A stretch of 6,696 nucleotides of DNA from Bacteroidota bacterium (lineage in GTDB: Bacteria; Bacteroidota; Bacteroidia; M30B66): NCBI GenBank assembly GCA_020438185.1, contig JAGQVC010000098.1, positions 1 through 6,696 of the forward strand. The letters are read 5' to 3'. Position numbers and translations under genes: made by a program. Every line of letters begins with the position of its first letter. The first letter of the stretch is position 1. Below are positions 1 to 6,696 of the stretch, piece after piece. The notes beneath the pieces are model-generated. The model ran no database searches. It was not told the DNA's origin and saw only the letters and a list, made by a program, of their open reading frames with translations.

Positions 1-948
1 CTGCCTTGGGCAGGAAACAGCACTAACAGGTCATTTAAAATTCCGGCATGGTGCAATTGGCTGCTTATTTTTCAATTATGTCTGGTTTATTTTTATGCCG
101 GTGTTGCCAAGATTAACAGCGAATGGCTGCTGAATGCGATGCCTTTAAAAATATGGTTGCCGGCACACGATAACTTACCGCTCATAGGTCCTTTGCTCAG
201 CTACCCCGAAACAGCTTATGTATTCTCTTGGTTCGGGATGATTTACGATTGCAGCATTCCCTTTTTACTCATCAATCGAAGGACACGGCATTTTGCATAT
301 GCGGCTGTTGTGCTATTTCATTTAATGACCGGTATATTATTCCAGATTGGAGTGTTTCCGCTGGTAATGATTGGTTCAACTATCATTTTTTTTTCGGCAG
401 AATGGCATCATCGTTTTTTAGCTTTTGTAAACAGAATTCCCATAGCCGGCAGCATCTTTAGAATATATGACAAGCAAAATGAAATACCATTAAAGGAATA
501 TAAAATGTCCGGTTTTTTAAAATGGTCGCTTGGTTTATATATCCTTTTTCAGTTGTTGTTTCCGTGGCGTTATTTACTATATCCGGGAAATTTATATGCA
601 ACAGAACAAGGTTATCGTTTCTCATGGCGGGTAATGCTGGTTGAGAAATCCGGTGATGCAACATTTTACATCCGTGATGGAAATGCCGGCCGTGAAGGAA
701 TTGTAAACAACAGGGAATTTCTGAATTCACATCAGGAAAAACAAATGAGCTATCAGCCCGATATGATACTTGAGTTTGCTCATTTTATAGGCAATTATTA
801 CCGCTCCCGCGGGATGAAAAATCCCGAAGTGCGCGCCGAAGTTTATGTGACAATTAATGCACGACCGGGTAAACTTTTATTTGATCCCAAAATGGATTTA
901 ATGAAAATTGAAGACGGCTTGCAGCATAAAACATGGATACGACTTTGA
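1..948 (+). CDS. HTTM / vitamin K-dependent gamma-carboxylase-like membrane protein (5' partial)
   Basis: The reading frame is open from base 1 to the TGA at 946-948, giving 315 visible residues. The ATG at base 139 is internal, because family-like sequence (a VYFYAGVAKINSEWL segment, residues 25-39) precedes it, so the true start lies before the window. Hydrophobic segments appear at about residues 20-35, 72-90, 97-133 and 174-189. They are followed by a soluble C-terminal part with the GYRFSWRVML block (residues 204-213), typical of the HTTM family, which is related to animal vitamin K-dependent gamma-glutamyl carboxylase. Bacterial members are integral inner-membrane proteins; most have no known substrate, and one from Leptospira is reported to retain vitamin K epoxidation without carboxylation. 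The stop lies four bases before the start of a TonB-dependent receptor, so the two are probably co-transcribed. Family assignment is firm; the biochemical role is unknown. Confidence 0.88.
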   Translation: MPWAGNSTNRSFKIPAWCNWLLIFQLCLVYFYAGVAKINSEWLLNAMPLKIWLPAHDNLPLIGPLLSYPETAYVFSWFGMIYDCSIPFLLINRRTRHFAYAAVVLFHLMTGILFQIGVFPLVMIGSTIIFFSAEWHHRFLAFVNRIPIAGSIFRIYDKQNEIPLKEYKMSGFLKWSLGLYILFQLLFPWRYLLYPGNLYATEQGYRFSWRVMLVEKSGDATFYIRDGNAGREGIVNNREFLNSHQEKQMSYQPDMILEFAHFIGNYYRSRGMKNPEVRAEVYVTINARPGKLLFDPKMDLMKIEDGLQHKTWIRL

Positions 949-952
949 ATTC

Positions 953-3382
953 ATGAAAAATATACATGTCTATATTATTTTAACCTGCTTGCTAACTAGT
1001 TTATGCAGCCGTGCACAAAATGCAAGACTTTCAGGCTATGTAACCGATTCGGCCGGAAAAGCTATTCCCGAAGCAATTATTATTTTGCAGGAACCTGAAT
1101 TGAGTACGTCAAGTAATTCGCTTGGATATTTTGAATTTAATTCAGTTCCTGATGGAGAATATATGATTACCTGTTTTTCAACAGGAAGAAAAATCATTAC
1201 AGAATCCATCCGCCTGAAAGGCGAAGATGCATTTATTAAATTTATTTTAAGTGATTTATTTGCCAACCTGAATGCTTATGAAGTTTGCAGACAACAGCAG
1301 GATTTTTTTGGAATCAGCAAACTTGCATCGGTACACGATTTCGGAATTTACGAAGGAAAAAAAACGGAGGTTGTCCATTTAAAAGAAAGTGGAAGTAATC
1401 TGGCAACCAATAATGCGCGACAGGTATTTTCGAAAGTTACCGGATTAAATATTTGGGAAAGCGACGGAGCCGGCTTGCAGCTAGGTGTTGGTGGACGTGG
1501 TTTAAACCCCAACAGGACTGCCAGTTTTAATGTTCGCCAAAACGGATATGATATTTCTGCTGATGCTTTAGGATACCCCGAATCGTATTATACGCCTCCG
1601 ACCGAAGCATTGGAAAGCATTGAAATTGTTCGTGGTGCTGCATCACTGCAATACGGAACTCAATTTGGCGGATTGCTGAATTTCAGATTTAAAAAAGGTC
1701 CGTTTAATAAAAAAGCAGAATTTGTAAGTCGCCAGACTTTGGGTTCCCGGGGATTCTTCAATAGTTTTAATTCGCTTGGCGGAACCTTAGAAAACGGCCG
1801 CTTTAATTATTATGGTTTTGCGCAGTACAAAAAAGGAAACGGCTACCGCGACAATTCAGGATTTGAACAATTTACAGGGTATTTTTCCGGAATTTATGAA
1901 TTAAGCGAAACCTGGCAATTGCGTGCTGAATACACGCGAATGCATTACCTGGCGCAACAGGCTGGAGGATTAACCGATAAGAATTTCGAAGAAAATCCGA
2001 AACAATCTCTGCGTGACCGGAATTGGTTTCTGGTAGACTGGAACCTGGCATCGGTTCAGTTTACCCACCGGTTTAATGCACGCACCGAATTAAATATCCG
2101 CAATTTTGGATTACTTGCTTCCAGAAAAGCAGTTGGCAACCTTGAAAGAATTAATGTAATTGATTTGGGAGGTGCAAGAACTGTGATTGATGGGAATTTT
2201 AAGAATGTGGGTAGCGAAACCCGCCTATTACACCGCTTTGAAATTGGAAACCGCATGCAGGTTTTACTTGCCGGTATGCGGATTTATCGAGGACAAACTC
2301 AATCAGCGCAGGGTTTCGGGAGTGCCGGATCTGACGCGGATTTCAGAATGAATTCAGAAGGCAACCCGGATCAATCAGAATATAATTTTCCGAATTTAAA
2401 CGTGGCTTTATTTGCTGAACAAATATTTAGAATCGGTAAAAAATTAAGTATAACACCGGGTATGAGATACGAATATATTTCAACCGCTTCGAATGGGTAC
2501 TACAATACCTACACCTACGATTTGGCGGGTAACCAGGTTGGTTTCCTGCGCACTGAAGAATCCGGAACAAAAATGCGAAGATTCCTTTTGGGCGGAATTG
2601 GAATTGCATATAAAACCGGGGGAAAAGGAGAAATATATTCGAATTTTTCACAGAATTACCGGGCAATTAATTTCTCCGATTTACGAGTTGTAAATCCCAA
2701 TTATGTTATCGACCCGAACATTCACGATGAGCGCGGATACACGACCGACCTGGGGTACAGAGTTCAGCTAGGTCAGGCAATCCGGACTGAAATAACAGGA
2801 TTTTATGTTGCTTATAAAGACAAAATAGGCCAGGTTTTAAAAACTGCCGGAGCGCCATTGTACAATACAATTCGCTACAGGACAAATGTTGCGGATGCAC
2901 GCAATTACGGGCTTGAATCATTAATTGAATGGAATGCCATTCGCAGCGACAGCGCAGGCAAAAAGACAAGTTTATCCATATTTATAAATACTGCATATGT
3001 TAATGCCCGTTATATCAATACTGACGATTCCTCAATCCGGGGAAAACTGGTTGAAATGGTACCTCCGCTAATTTTCAGATGCGGAGCCGAAATTAATTTT
3101 CGGGGATTCGGAGTAAACCTGAATTACGCCTACACGACACAACAATTTTCGGATGCAACAAATGCAATACTCACCGCAACAGCGGTTGAAGGAATAATTC
3201 CGAATTATTCGGTGGCAGACGCAACATTAAGTTACACCTACAAGAAGTATATAGTGCAGCTTAGCTGCAACAATGCGTTAAACACAGCCTATTTCACGCG
3301 TCGAGCAGAATCATATCCCGGCCCGGGAATAATCCCATCCGATGGAAGGGCGCTCTTTCTGAGTGTTCAGCTGAAGCTGTGA
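953..3382 (+). CDS. FecA-like TonB-dependent outer-membrane receptor
   Basis: This 809-residue protein is an energised outer-membrane transporter. The ATG at 953 is preferred over the in-frame TTG at 908 because it starts directly at a good signal peptide (lysine at residue 2, hydrophobic core 6-18, likely cleavage after SRA at 19-21) and avoids a 41-base overlap with the upstream gene. A carboxypeptidase-regulatory-like beta-sandwich covers about residues 24-98 (GYVTDSAGKAIPEA). The plug covers about 135-247, with GVGGRGLNPNR near 178-188, ESIEIVRGAASLQYG near 221-235 and GGLLNFRFK. The rest is a beta-barrel ending in alternating hydrophobic residues (LFLSVQLKL). The plug most resembles FecA, so ferric citrate or another iron chelate is the likely cargo, but this is inferred. 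No STN signalling domain is seen, so FecR/sigma-type signalling through this receptor is not expected. The four-base gap to the HTTM gene suggests one operon. Confidence 0.92.
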   Translation: MKNIHVYIILTCLLTSLCSRAQNARLSGYVTDSAGKAIPEAIIILQEPELSTSSNSLGYFEFNSVPDGEYMITCFSTGRKIITESIRLKGEDAFIKFILSDLFANLNAYEVCRQQQDFFGISKLASVHDFGIYEGKKTEVVHLKESGSNLATNNARQVFSKVTGLNIWESDGAGLQLGVGGRGLNPNRTASFNVRQNGYDISADALGYPESYYTPPTEALESIEIVRGAASLQYGTQFGGLLNFRFKKGPFNKKAEFVSRQTLGSRGFFNSFNSLGGTLENGRFNYYGFAQYKKGNGYRDNSGFEQFTGYFSGIYELSETWQLRAEYTRMHYLAQQAGGLTDKNFEENPKQSLRDRNWFLVDWNLASVQFTHRFNARTELNIRNFGLLASRKAVGNLERINVIDLGGARTVIDGNFKNVGSETRLLHRFEIGNRMQVLLAGMRIYRGQTQSAQGFGSAGSDADFRMNSEGNPDQSEYNFPNLNVALFAEQIFRIGKKLSITPGMRYEYISTASNGYYNTYTYDLAGNQVGFLRTEESGTKMRRFLLGGIGIAYKTGGKGEIYSNFSQNYRAINFSDLRVVNPNYVIDPNIHDERGYTTDLGYRVQLGQAIRTEITGFYVAYKDKIGQVLKTAGAPLYNTIRYRTNVADARNYGLESLIEWNAIRSDSAGKKTSLSIFINTAYVNARYINTDDSSIRGKLVEMVPPLIFRCGAEINFRGFGVNLNYAYTTQQFSDATNAILTATAVEGIIPNYSVADATLSYTYKKYIVQLSCNNALNTAYFTRRAESYPGPGIIPSDGRALFLSVQLKL

Positions 3383-3450
3383 TTTTAATATTCGACAAGT
3401 TTTTTTCTCTGTCGCTTGATTTTCTTACTCCGTAATTCGCGGGGATGTAT

Positions 3451-3458
3451 TAGTTTCG
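3451..3458 (+). promoter_or_regulatory. Possible Bacteroidota -7 element before the kinase gene
   Basis: TAGTTTCG matches the Bacteroidota -7 consensus TAnnTTTG at five of the six fixed positions and ends only seven bases before the ATG at 3466. If used, the transcript would have almost no 5' leader. No clear -33 TTG/TTTG lies at the expected distance, so support comes mainly from similar motifs before the next two promoters. Confidence 0.4.
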
Positions 3459-3465
3459 CAACCCA

Positions 3466-4083
3466 ATGAGCAAGCGACCATATCTCGTTGGCATTTCGGG
3501 GGGCAGTGCCTCCGGCAAGACTTCCTTCCTGAAGCATCTTCGGGCTGCCTTGCCCGAAAATTCAACCTGTGTGGTTTCCCAGGATAACTATTACCTGCCT
3601 CAGGATCAGCAATTGCGTGACGAAAACGGTCAGATTAATTTTGATTTGCCCACATCAATTCACCGCGATGCCTTTTACCGCGATATGATTCGTTTAAGTA
3701 AGGGCGAAACAATCGAAATTCAGGAGTATACGTTTAATAATGCCGCCCGGATTGCGCAAACCATTACGCTTGAACCGGCTCCCGTAATTATTATGGAAGG
3801 TCTTTTTATTTTCCATTACGAGGAAATTAAAAATGAGCTTGATTTAAGAATTTACATCGAGGCGCGCGAAGACATTAAATTAAATCGCCGTCTACGCCGT
3901 GATAAAGATGAACGCGGCTATCCTGAAGATGTGGTTATGTACCAGTGGCATAACCATGTAATGCCATCGTACCGGCAGTTTTTACAGCCTTACCGCGACG
4001 ATTCAGATATTATTGTGACCAATAATACTTCGTATGATAAAGCCCTTGAAGTGGTGATTGATCATTTGATGAAGCATCTTTGA
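3466..4083 (+). CDS. udk: Uridine kinase family P-loop kinase
   Basis: This 205-residue cytosolic kinase belongs to the uridine kinase / phosphoribulokinase fold group and would phosphorylate uridine (and perhaps cytidine) to the monophosphate in pyrimidine salvage. The Walker A loop GGSASGKT is at residues 12-19. SQDNYY (38-43) carries the likely catalytic aspartate D40, FD at 59-60 matches the FD of the substrate loop, and EGLFIF is the Walker-B-like strand. A lid with RRLRRDKDERGYPEDVV follows. Length is close to that of known uridine kinases (about 205-260 residues). Two pocket segments differ from well-studied enzymes: FDLPTS replaces FDHPDAFD, and the EYTFNNAAR segment (87-95) lacks the histidine found after the tyrosine in human UCK2. 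The fold is therefore firm, but the substrate is less so. The gene stands alone, 83 bases after the receptor and 182 before dacB. Confidence 0.85.
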   Translation: MSKRPYLVGISGGSASGKTSFLKHLRAALPENSTCVVSQDNYYLPQDQQLRDENGQINFDLPTSIHRDAFYRDMIRLSKGETIEIQEYTFNNAARIAQTITLEPAPVIIMEGLFIFHYEEIKNELDLRIYIEAREDIKLNRRLRRDKDERGYPEDVVMYQWHNHVMPSYRQFLQPYRDDSDIIVTNNTSYDKALEVVIDHLMKHL

Positions 4084-4251
4084 AATACCATAAATATTAA
4101 TTAGTTTTTTTTTATTTGTTCCCTACAGGTTTTCAAATTATTTGGAATAAATAAATTATCCTGTGGTCCTCCTGTTCACAAAATACGATACAATTCCTGC
4201 GTCTTTAATCTAACCCGTCCGGTTTAATCTCTACTTTTGAATTCAAACAAT

Positions 4252-4259
4252 TCATATTG
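4252..4259 (+). promoter_or_regulatory. Possible -7-like element before dacB
   Basis: TCATATTG matches TAnnTTTG at four of the six fixed positions and is followed by CAAGCC, much as the motif before the phosphatase gene is followed by CAGGC. It ends six bases before the TTG at 4266, almost the same spacing as before the kinase ATG. This favours TTG 4266 as the start codon, since the other candidate, TTG 4257, lies inside the motif. The match is weak on its own and there is no good -33 element. Confidence 0.3.
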
Positions 4260-4265
4260 CAAGCC

Positions 4266-5654
4266 TTGAGATTATTTTTTCTTTTTTTATTTGTAAGTGC
4301 ATCTGCGTTTTCGCAAAGTATTCATCCTGCGTTTACGCAGCTGGAAAAAGAAGGTAGCGTAATTGCATACAGTGTAAGAGACGAAACCGGCAAGGAAATT
4401 CAATCCTGGCAAAGTGGCATAAATATGCAGCCCGCTTCTACCCAAAAGTTAATTACGGCGGCGGCGGCCTTGTACAAACTTGGTAAAGATTACCACTTTA
4501 AAACGCCGGTTTTGCTAACCGGAAATAAAAACAACGATATATTAAAAAGCGATATTGTAATTATTGGCTCGGGTGACCCCGAACTGGGTCGTGCCGAAGG
4601 CAGTGCAGATTCCATTAAAACGGCAATAGTAAACGCGCTTACCAAAAGAGGCATAAAGCGAATAATAGGTTCAATTACAGTTGATGTTTCGGTGTACCCG
4701 TACGACCACCGCGGCGTGCCTCGCTTCTGGCCATACGAAGATTTGGGCAATTATTACGGGGCTGCGGTTTACGGAATAAACTGGCGGGGTAACAGCTTTA
4801 CAGTCGAATTCAGAGCAACCAAAGCGGGACAAAAAGCCGATTACAATTTTGTGGACTATACACCTCATAACATGTCGCTGGGCAGTGAAGTATTTACCTG
4901 CCGGGGTGCCGAAGAAGTCATTTACATGTGGGGTTCGCCCGGCCGCTCTTCGCTCGACGCCGATGGTTGTGTGCCCGAAGGACAAATCCGCCGCGAACGC
5001 GGCGCACTGCCCCACCCGCCCATACAGCTTGATTTTGAATTAAAGAACCTGCTTGACAGCAAGTTTCCTGGTTCTGATTTATCCACACATATTTATACTT
5101 TTCCCTATGAAGGCAAAGGCGATACTTTGCTGGTGCTTGAATCGCGGCCACTTTCGGGAATGATAAACGACATGTTGCTTAAATCGGATAATTTGCTTGC
5201 CGAAGCGCTGTTAAAACGCATGGCAGCAGATGCCGGAAAAGATACCCGCGCCGAAAAAGCAGTTGAGCTGGTCATCGAATACCTTTCAGCATTCGGTTAT
5301 CCTGAGTTGAATGGATTTCATCCGATGGATGGCAGCGGATTATCGCCTGCGAATCTGGAAACAGCCGCATTTCAGACTGCGTTTTTACACCATTTGCAAC
5401 AGCATCCCGATTTTGAAATTTTGTACAATGCCTTACCCGAGGCAGGAAAAAGCGGCACGCTGCGCCGTTTCGAGGCGATTCCAGGATTGAGGGCCAAAAC
5501 CGGAAGCATTAATGGTGTACGCAGTTACATGGGTTATTTGGATGCGAAAGGCAAACGTTACAGTTTTTCGATTATGATGAACCACATAAGCGCTGATGAC
5601 CGCAAATTACCTGCTGAATCGGCGGCGAATTTCCTTAAAACTGTGCGCCCCTGA
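4266..5654 (+). CDS. dacB: D-alanyl-D-alanine carboxypeptidase/endopeptidase (PBP4 type, peptidase family S13)
   Basis: This is an exported penicillin-binding protein that trims D-Ala from, or cuts D-Ala-mDAP cross-links in, peptidoglycan. Numbered from TTG 4266 (462 residues), a short signal peptide (RLFFLFLFVSASAFSQ) comes first. All three active-site motifs are present: STQK with the nucleophilic serine at 58-61, SDN at 307-309 and KTG at 411-413. The roughly 245-residue gap between the first two is characteristic of S13 enzymes, which carry extra domains there. The conserved PRFWPYEDLGNYYGA segment falls in this insertion. No ATG occurs in frame upstream before the TAA at 4206, and the first ATG downstream falls next to the active-site serine, so the start must be non-ATG: TTG 4266, or TTG 4257 with three more residues. 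The gene has its own upstream region and is probably transcribed alone. Confidence 0.93.
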   Translation: MRLFFLFLFVSASAFSQSIHPAFTQLEKEGSVIAYSVRDETGKEIQSWQSGINMQPASTQKLITAAAALYKLGKDYHFKTPVLLTGNKNNDILKSDIVIIGSGDPELGRAEGSADSIKTAIVNALTKRGIKRIIGSITVDVSVYPYDHRGVPRFWPYEDLGNYYGAAVYGINWRGNSFTVEFRATKAGQKADYNFVDYTPHNMSLGSEVFTCRGAEEVIYMWGSPGRSSLDADGCVPEGQIRRERGALPHPPIQLDFELKNLLDSKFPGSDLSTHIYTFPYEGKGDTLLVLESRPLSGMINDMLLKSDNLLAEALLKRMAADAGKDTRAEKAVELVIEYLSAFGYPELNGFHPMDGSGLSPANLETAAFQTAFLHHLQQHPDFEILYNALPEAGKSGTLRRFEAIPGLRAKTGSINGVRSYMGYLDAKGKRYSFSIMMNHISADDRKLPAESAANFLKTVRP

Positions 5655-5712
5655 TTGAGGGCTTTCCAATGTTAAATTTTCGGGGGCATTCTGTAAGGCC
5701 TTAATAATTACT

Positions 5713-5720
5713 TAATATTG
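5713..5720 (+). promoter_or_regulatory. Possible Bacteroidota -7 element before the SixA-like gene
   Basis: TAATATTG matches TAnnTTTG at five of six fixed positions and ends 20 bases before the ATG at 5741. TTCTG at 5689-5693 lies 19 bases upstream and could be a weak -33 element (consensus TTG or TTTG). It would drive the phosphatase-ppk1 pair. Confidence 0.42.
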
Positions 5721-5740
5721 CAGGCAATTCCCAAAATGGT

Positions 5741-6235
5741 ATGAAAACCCTGCTTATTGTGCGACATGCGAAGTCCAGCTGGGATCATGCGGATCTGGAC
5801 GATTTTGACCGTCCGCTCAATGAAAGAGGATTGAGAAACGCTCCCGAAATGGCCAGAAGGCTGGTGCTTCGTGAAATGTTACCTGATCTAATTTTAAGTA
5901 GTCCTGCCCTTCGGGCGATATCGACTGCAAGGCTGTTCAATCAGCAATTTGGCAGAATGGATGAGGGCCTTAAAACGGAGAAGTCTATTTATGAAGCCAG
6001 CCGGCAGGATTTGGTCAAGCTGATTTCGAGACAGAACCCGGACCTGAACATTATTATGCTGGTGGGACATAACCCCGGATTGAGCGATTTGCTGAACTGG
6101 CTTTGCGACACGGAGGAAGTACTTTCGACTTGCGCGGTTGCACAAATTGAAGTGGACGATTTTAAATGGAACGGATGGAGCAAAGGTTGCGGGAAACTTG
6201 TAGAACTGGATTACCCGAAAAAGCCAATTGAATGA
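5741..6235 (+). CDS. sixA: SixA-like histidine phosphatase (phosphoglycerate mutase-like superfamily)
   Basis: This 164-residue cytosolic protein has the histidine phosphatase signature near its N-terminus: VRHAKSSW with catalytic H9 flanked by R8, R58 in SSPALRA, a likely general acid near E85, and the second histidine H110 in VGHNPGL. Its small size and the RHAKS variant of the RHG motif match the SixA branch, whose E. coli founder removes phosphate from phosphohistidine on phosphotransfer proteins. The substrate here is not shown by the sequence. ATG 5741 is the start, as the protein begins directly with the first beta-strand (KTLLIVRHA). Its TGA overlaps the ATG of ppk1 (ATGA at 6232-6235), so translation of the two is probably coupled. 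Other small histidine phosphatases with different substrates cannot be excluded. Confidence 0.88.
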   Translation: MKTLLIVRHAKSSWDHADLDDFDRPLNERGLRNAPEMARRLVLREMLPDLILSSPALRAISTARLFNQQFGRMDEGLKTEKSIYEASRQDLVKLISRQNPDLNIIMLVGHNPGLSDLLNWLCDTEEVLSTCAVAQIEVDDFKWNGWSKGCGKLVELDYPKKPIE

Positions 6236-6696
6236 GTGTGAAGAGATATTTTAACAGAGACATCAGCTGGCTAAGCTTTAATCACCGGGTTTTGCAGGAA
6301 GCACGCGATTTGCGTGTGCCATTGTACGAACGAATGAAATTCCTGGCGATTTTCTCATCCAATCTGGAGGAGTTTTACCGCATCAGGGTAGCGGAGTGGA
6401 AGCGCCTGATGGAATTGACGCGCAAAACAAAAAAAGAACTGAAAGAAGATCCGAGGGAGGTGATTAAACGGATAAATAATATTGTCCAGAAACACCAGAA
6501 TGAATTTCATACGATTTTCTGGAAACAAATTGTGAAGGAGCTGGAAGCGAGAAATATTCACATAGTGAATGAAAAAATGCTGAAAGCAGAGCAACAGAAA
6601 TTTGTAAAGCAATATTTCCGTGAGCATGTAAAACCGCTCATTAAACCGGTCATGATTAATCAGGCTTCTTCGGCGCCTGCGATGGATGAGCGCTCG
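6232..6696 (+). CDS. ppk1: Polyphosphate kinase 1, N-terminal part (3' partial)
   Basis: The 155 visible residues match the start of PPK1, which reversibly builds inorganic polyphosphate from ATP through a phosphohistidine intermediate. FNRDISWLSFNHRVLQEA (residues 7-24) and the stretch LAIFSSNLEEFYRIRVAEW (38-56) are family hallmarks. N44 in SSNLEEF corresponds to the asparagine near position 45 that contacts ATP in the E. coli enzyme. The rest covers the helical N-domain and the beginning of the head domain, ending at the window edge; the catalytic histidines of the C-terminal domains lie outside it. The ATG at 6232 overlaps the stop of the SixA-like gene by four bases. It is preferred because it gives the expected short lead-in before FNRDISWL and no other start lies close by. 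Confidence 0.95.
   Translation, partial: MSVKRYFNRDISWLSFNHRVLQEARDLRVPLYERMKFLAIFSSNLEEFYRIRVAEWKRLMELTRKTKKELKEDPREVIKRINNIVQKHQNEFHTIFWKQIVKELEARNIHIVNEKMLKAEQQKFVKQYFREHVKPLIKPVMINQASSAPAMDERS

Noticed and set aside
908..952. N-terminal extension of the receptor from TTG 908
   Set aside because: It would place 15 polar residues before a good signal peptide and overlap the HTTM gene by 41 bases; ATG 953 explains the protein better.
3393..3414. Possible terminator hairpin after the receptor gene (CGACA and TGTCG arms, 12-base T-rich loop)
   Set aside because: The stem is only five base pairs, the T-run lies in the loop rather than after the stem, and no strong GC stem is present.
4084..4251. 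AT-rich gap between the kinase and dacB, with a run of nine T at 4105-4113 and short ACAGG/CCTGT arms at 4125-4129 and 4160-4164
   Set aside because: No GC-rich stem precedes the T-run and the arms are short with a long loop; no small gene, RNA or riboswitch could be supported.
4671..5151. Overlapping minus-strand open frames inside dacB
   Set aside because: They are antisense to a gene with all S13 motifs intact and their composition looks like reverse-complement coding bias.
5644..5688. Imperfect inverted repeat after dacB (TGC-g-CCCC against GGGGGCA)
   Set aside because: Seven pairs with a bulge and a loop of about 30 bases, with no T-tract following; too weak to call a terminator.
6355..6627. 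90-codon open frame on the minus strand inside ppk1
   Set aside because: It lies entirely opposite a clearly conserved ppk1 coding region and has no recognisable domain; it is a shadow frame.

Overview
The window looks like chromosomal DNA from a member of the Bacteroidota. The outer-membrane receptor opens with a carboxypeptidase-regulatory-like domain ahead of the TonB plug, no gene has a convincing Shine-Dalgarno sequence, and three gene starts sit just behind a motif resembling the Bacteroidota -7 element (TAnnTTTG). The lineage within the phylum cannot be fixed from this stretch. All six genes are on the + strand. There are no tRNAs, rRNAs, insertion sequences or CRISPR arrays, and no gap longer than about 180 bases.

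Layout: (1) bases 1-948 hold the C-terminal part of an HTTM / vitamin K-dependent gamma-carboxylase-like membrane protein whose start lies before the window. (2) Four bases later, 953-3382 encode a FecA-like TonB-dependent outer-membrane receptor with a signal peptide; the spacing suggests one transcript, probably part of an iron (or other metal-chelate) uptake locus. (3) 3466-4083 encode a uridine-kinase-family P-loop kinase. (4) 4266-5654 (or from 4257) encode a penicillin-binding-protein-4-type D-Ala-D-Ala carboxypeptidase/endopeptidase (DacB, family S13) that has no usable ATG and probably begins at TTG. (5) 5741-6235 encode a SixA-like histidine phosphatase. (6) Its stop codon overlaps by four bases the start of polyphosphate kinase 1 (6232 to the window end, incomplete).

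Functionally there are two coupled pairs (HTTM protein plus receptor; SixA-like phosphatase plus PPK1) and two stand-alone housekeeping genes for nucleotide salvage and cell-wall maturation. Most of the window is ordinary core genome. The points most worth a second look are the HTTM-receptor pairing, a kinase annotated by family whose nucleoside pocket lacks a usual histidine, the possible role of the phosphatase next to a kinase that works through phosphohistidine, and the very short leaders implied by the promoter-like motifs. I found no clearly new defence or mobile system.
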